This document shows positions 4,974-6,398 of a stretch of DNA of 6,398 nucleotides, one piece after another. A program made the translations under genes and the position numbers. This DNA comes from Methanobacterium sp. (GTDB taxonomy: Archaea > Methanobacteriota > Methanobacteria > Methanobacteriales > Methanobacteriaceae): positions 1 to 6,398 of the forward strand of contig JAHKLQ010000200.1 of assembly GCA_020854975.1 (NCBI GenBank), written 5' to 3'. Each line of letters opens with the position of its first letter. The stretch's first letter is position 1. Under the pieces are notes generated by a model. It was not told the origin of the DNA. It did not search any database and saw only the letters and a program-made list of their open reading frames with translations.

Positions 4974-5444
4974 TTATTTTTTCAGAATATGATCCGGGTT
5001 AAGAATGCTAACACCCGTATTTTCACCCACAACTTCCAGTTGAACCACCCAATTAAAATCCGTGCCATCAGCTTTTAAATTTAATTTGTCAATTAATTCA
5101 TCTGAAACTCTCTGCAATAATTCATCCTTAGATTTAATGTATTTTCTCCCCCTTAAATCACATATTACATTAAATGTATCTCCAGGAGACAGTTTATCCC
5201 TGGTAAGAATGATTGTTTTTTCTAAAATACTATCTAACCGGGTTCTGACCACAGTTTCAATGGGAACCACCTTGGATATTACGGTAGTCGGATAACTGGC
5301 TATGAGTTTAATTGCTTCTAATGGATCCATGCTTAAATCTATTAAAATCACATTGGGAAACTCTGATTCTTTAATATTCAGTATTTTTTCGTGATTTTGT
5401 AGTGCAAGTTCAAGTTCTTCTATTCCTACCAGTTCTTCACCCAC
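4974..5444 (-). CDS. THUMP domain protein (archaeal stand-alone type)
   Basis: Predicted cytoplasmic RNA-binding protein; from the GTG at 5444 it has 156 aa. THUMP domains bind tRNA and deliver it to modifying enzymes such as ThiI, methyltransferases and the Tan1/THUMPD1 acetylation adaptor. This protein has no catalytic domain, so an adaptor or binding role like Tan1 is plausible. Seen: an N-terminal helical part (residues 1-50), then the THUMP core with VVPIETVVRTRLDSI (59-73), SPGDTFNVICDLRG (86-99), a long helix (104-122), VVQLEVVG (133-140) and GVSILNP (144-150). The frame stays open upstream to 5516 and encodes KPTETFNLLVTLQG, which resembles the usual first strand of this family. The real protein is therefore probably about 176 aa and the GTG may be internal. 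It is convergent with the small membrane gene. Confidence 0.85.
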   Translation of the reverse strand: MGEELVGIEELELALQNHEKILNIKESEFPNVILIDLSMDPLEAIKLIASYPTTVISKVVPIETVVRTRLDSILEKTIILTRDKLSPGDTFNVICDLRGRKYIKSKDELLQRVSDELIDKLNLKADGTDFNWVVQLEVVGENTGVSILNPDHILKK

Positions 5445-5504
5445 ATTTTCATCCTTTTGCCCCTGTAAGGTTACTAATAGATTAAATGTTTCTGTTGGCT
5501 TGAT
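5445..5504 (-). other. Probable N-terminal coding extension of the THUMP gene
   Basis: Reading on from the GTG at 5444 toward higher coordinates, the same frame is open for 24 codons to a TGA at 5519-5517. It encodes IKPTETFNLLVTLQGQKDEN. FNLLVT followed by an acidic helix is the expected first strand and helix of archaeal THUMP proteins. No ATG, GTG or TTG exists in this frame in the stretch. A ribosome binding site (GGGGGTGA, 5516-5509) stands 4 nt before ATC at 5504-5502, exactly where an ATG would be expected. Either ATC is used as a start, or the start codon is mutated or misread. Against this, AAGGATG about 5 nt before the GTG could act as a weaker binding site. Confidence 0.5.
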
Positions 5505-5508
5505 AAGC

Positions 5509-5516
5509 TCACCCCC
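5509..5516 (-). promoter_or_regulatory. Ribosome binding site upstream of the THUMP extension
   Basis: GGGGGTGA on the minus strand matches the GGTGA part of the archaeal consensus. It is about 65 nt before the GTG at 5444, too far to serve it, but 4 nt before the ATC at 5504. A TATA-like TTTTAATATT at 5550-5541 would place a start near 5520, giving a leader of about 16 nt for the longer form. Confidence 0.45.
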
Positions 5517-5645
5517 TCAGTTAAAGTTATGTAAATGAAGAATATTAAAATTATGGCCTCATAAAATCAGGGTAGTGGATGGGAAAAAAGACTGAAAGGA
5601 ATGAAGATAAAGTTTAAGATAAGGACTAATGTGGATAACCATATG

Positions 5646-5651
5646 AAAAAA
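5646..5651 (-). terminator. Possible T-tract terminator of the DUF389 gene
   Basis: On the minus strand a run of six T lies 23 nt after the DUF389 stop, within GAAAATGGTTTTTTC, which can form a weak 5-bp hairpin. A second run of six T occurs at 5589-5584. Either could end the transcript before the THUMP promoter. Confidence 0.35.
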
Positions 5652-5674
5652 CCATTTTCTACATTTTATAATTC

Positions 5675-6398
5675 TTAAACGATTTTTCGAAGTTGAATAA
5701 GTACTAAAAGAATTATGAGAAGGGATACCCATATTCCCATGGTAAAATATGTTATTTTATCTGCTTTTAAAGCATCCCATGTGTTCAAAGGCCTGATTCT
5801 TTGCACATAGAAGGTTACAACTCCTGCTAAATTTATACCAACCAGGTTCACCAAAAAAAGCAGTAAAGCCCCTGTTGCCATATAGTAATATCCTGATCCT
5901 AATAAAAGGCCGAAAACCACTAAGGGAGGTAACAAAGCCACTGCCACCATAACCCCAATTAATGCACTGGATACTTCAGTGGTGAATGCCAGAGCTCCAG
6001 CTACACCTGATGCAAATGCCAGGAAAATACCAGCTATGGCAACATCTGTCCTTAAAACTATGGCTGGAATAGAAGGGTCGAAACTCACCAAAGTCCCAAT
6101 GATCACAGAAACTACGATGGTGGTGCCAATACCTGCAATGATACTTTTTAAAGCAATAAAAGCAAGATCACTATCTCTAAGAACAGTTGCAAGAGACAAA
6201 CCCATGTTCGGACCTAAAAGAGGTGCAATTACCATAGCCCCAATGATAACTGCAACATTATCCGTTAAGACACCAATACTTGCTACAAATGAAGATAAAA
6301 CTACCATAACAAAATAGACCTTAGTGGGTTTACTTAAAGACATGACGTTGGCATGTAACTCTTCACGACTTATTCTCTCGGTTTTTTCAGATTTTCCA
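5675..6398 (-). CDS. DUF389 / TIGR00341 family membrane protein, 5' end outside the window
   Basis: C-terminal part (at least 240 residues) of an integral membrane protein of the DUF389 family, widespread in archaea and bacteria and of unknown function. The hallmark is DNVAVIIGAMVIAPLLGPNM (encoded near 6265-6206), followed by LSLATVLRDSDLA, a TTEVSSALIGVMVAVALLPP segment and a last helix ending IQLRKIV. About six helices are present. The ATG at 6343 is not the real start: the frame is open to the window edge and encodes ERISREELHANVMSLSKP, which is the normal family sequence just before the first helix. Family members usually have a further soluble N-terminal region of about 80-100 residues, which must lie beyond 6398. 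The THUMP gene lies 158-230 nt downstream on the same strand, so cotranscription is possible but not indicated. Confidence 0.9.
   Translation of the reverse strand, partial: GKSEKTERISREELHANVMSLSKPTKVYFVMVVLSSFVASIGVLTDNVAVIIGAMVIAPLLGPNMGLSLATVLRDSDLAFIALKSIIAGIGTTIVVSVIIGTLVSFDPSIPAIVLRTDVAIAGIFLAFASGVAGALAFTTEVSSALIGVMVAVALLPPLVVFGLLLGSGYYYMATGALLLFLVNLVGINLAGVVTFYVQRIRPLNTWDALKADKITYFTMGIWVSLLIILLVLIQLRKIV

Noticed and set aside
5062..5295. 77-aa + strand frame opposite the THUMP gene
   Set aside because: It lies wholly opposite the THUMP core and shows no ribosome binding site.
5979..6317. 112-aa + strand frame opposite the DUF389 gene
   Set aside because: It is a shadow of the conserved hydrophobic minus-strand sequence.
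5675..6343. ATG at 6343 as the true start of the DUF389 protein
   Set aside because: The frame continues open to the window edge with conserved family sequence, so this is an internal Met.

Overview
The window looks archaeal, most likely a methanogen of the Methanobacteriales (Methanobacterium-like). This rests on low GC with very AT-rich spacers, TATA-like boxes about 25 nt before several short leaders, strong AGGAGGT-type ribosome binding sites, and the protein families present: an archaeal stand-alone THUMP protein, a PRC-barrel protein, an Arg-rich SHOCT protein and a DUF389/TIGR00341 membrane protein. The genus is an inference; no rRNA or other marker is present.

Layout from left to right. 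(1) A CPA1/NhaP-type Na+/H+ antiporter on the + strand (41-1246) is preceded by a perfect 10-bp inverted repeat. (2) After a convergent spacer come two minus-strand genes: a PRC-barrel protein with a long disordered N-terminal extension (1394-2020), and a small one-helix membrane protein with a CxxC and a tandemly repeated basic tail (2090-2311). (3) An AT-rich divergent spacer (2312-2621) separates these from a 75-aa Arg-rich SHOCT protein on the + strand (2622-2849). (4) A spacer of about 220 nt, rich in inverted repeats, leads to a 14-helix DHA2-type MFS exporter (3074-4615). (5) A short two-helix membrane protein of 50 aa follows (4785-4937). (6) On the minus strand lie a THUMP-domain protein (4974-5444, probably beginning near 5504) and the C-terminal part of a DUF389 membrane protein cut by the right window edge (5675-6398).

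The genes do not form one obvious pathway. Five of the eight are membrane proteins (ion antiport, drug or solute efflux, DUF389 and two small ones), so the region reads as an envelope, transport and stress neighbourhood made of mostly single genes with their own promoters. There are no tRNA or rRNA genes, CRISPR arrays, transposases or phage genes.

I see no clear new multi-gene system. The points most worth a second look are: a THUMP gene whose conserved N-terminus is encoded upstream of any normal start codon; a repeat-bearing protein tail bounded by 11-bp direct repeats whose removal would restore an in-frame stop; an internal ribosome binding site inside the PRC-barrel gene that could yield a stand-alone barrel; and the inverted-repeat-rich leader ahead of the MFS gene.
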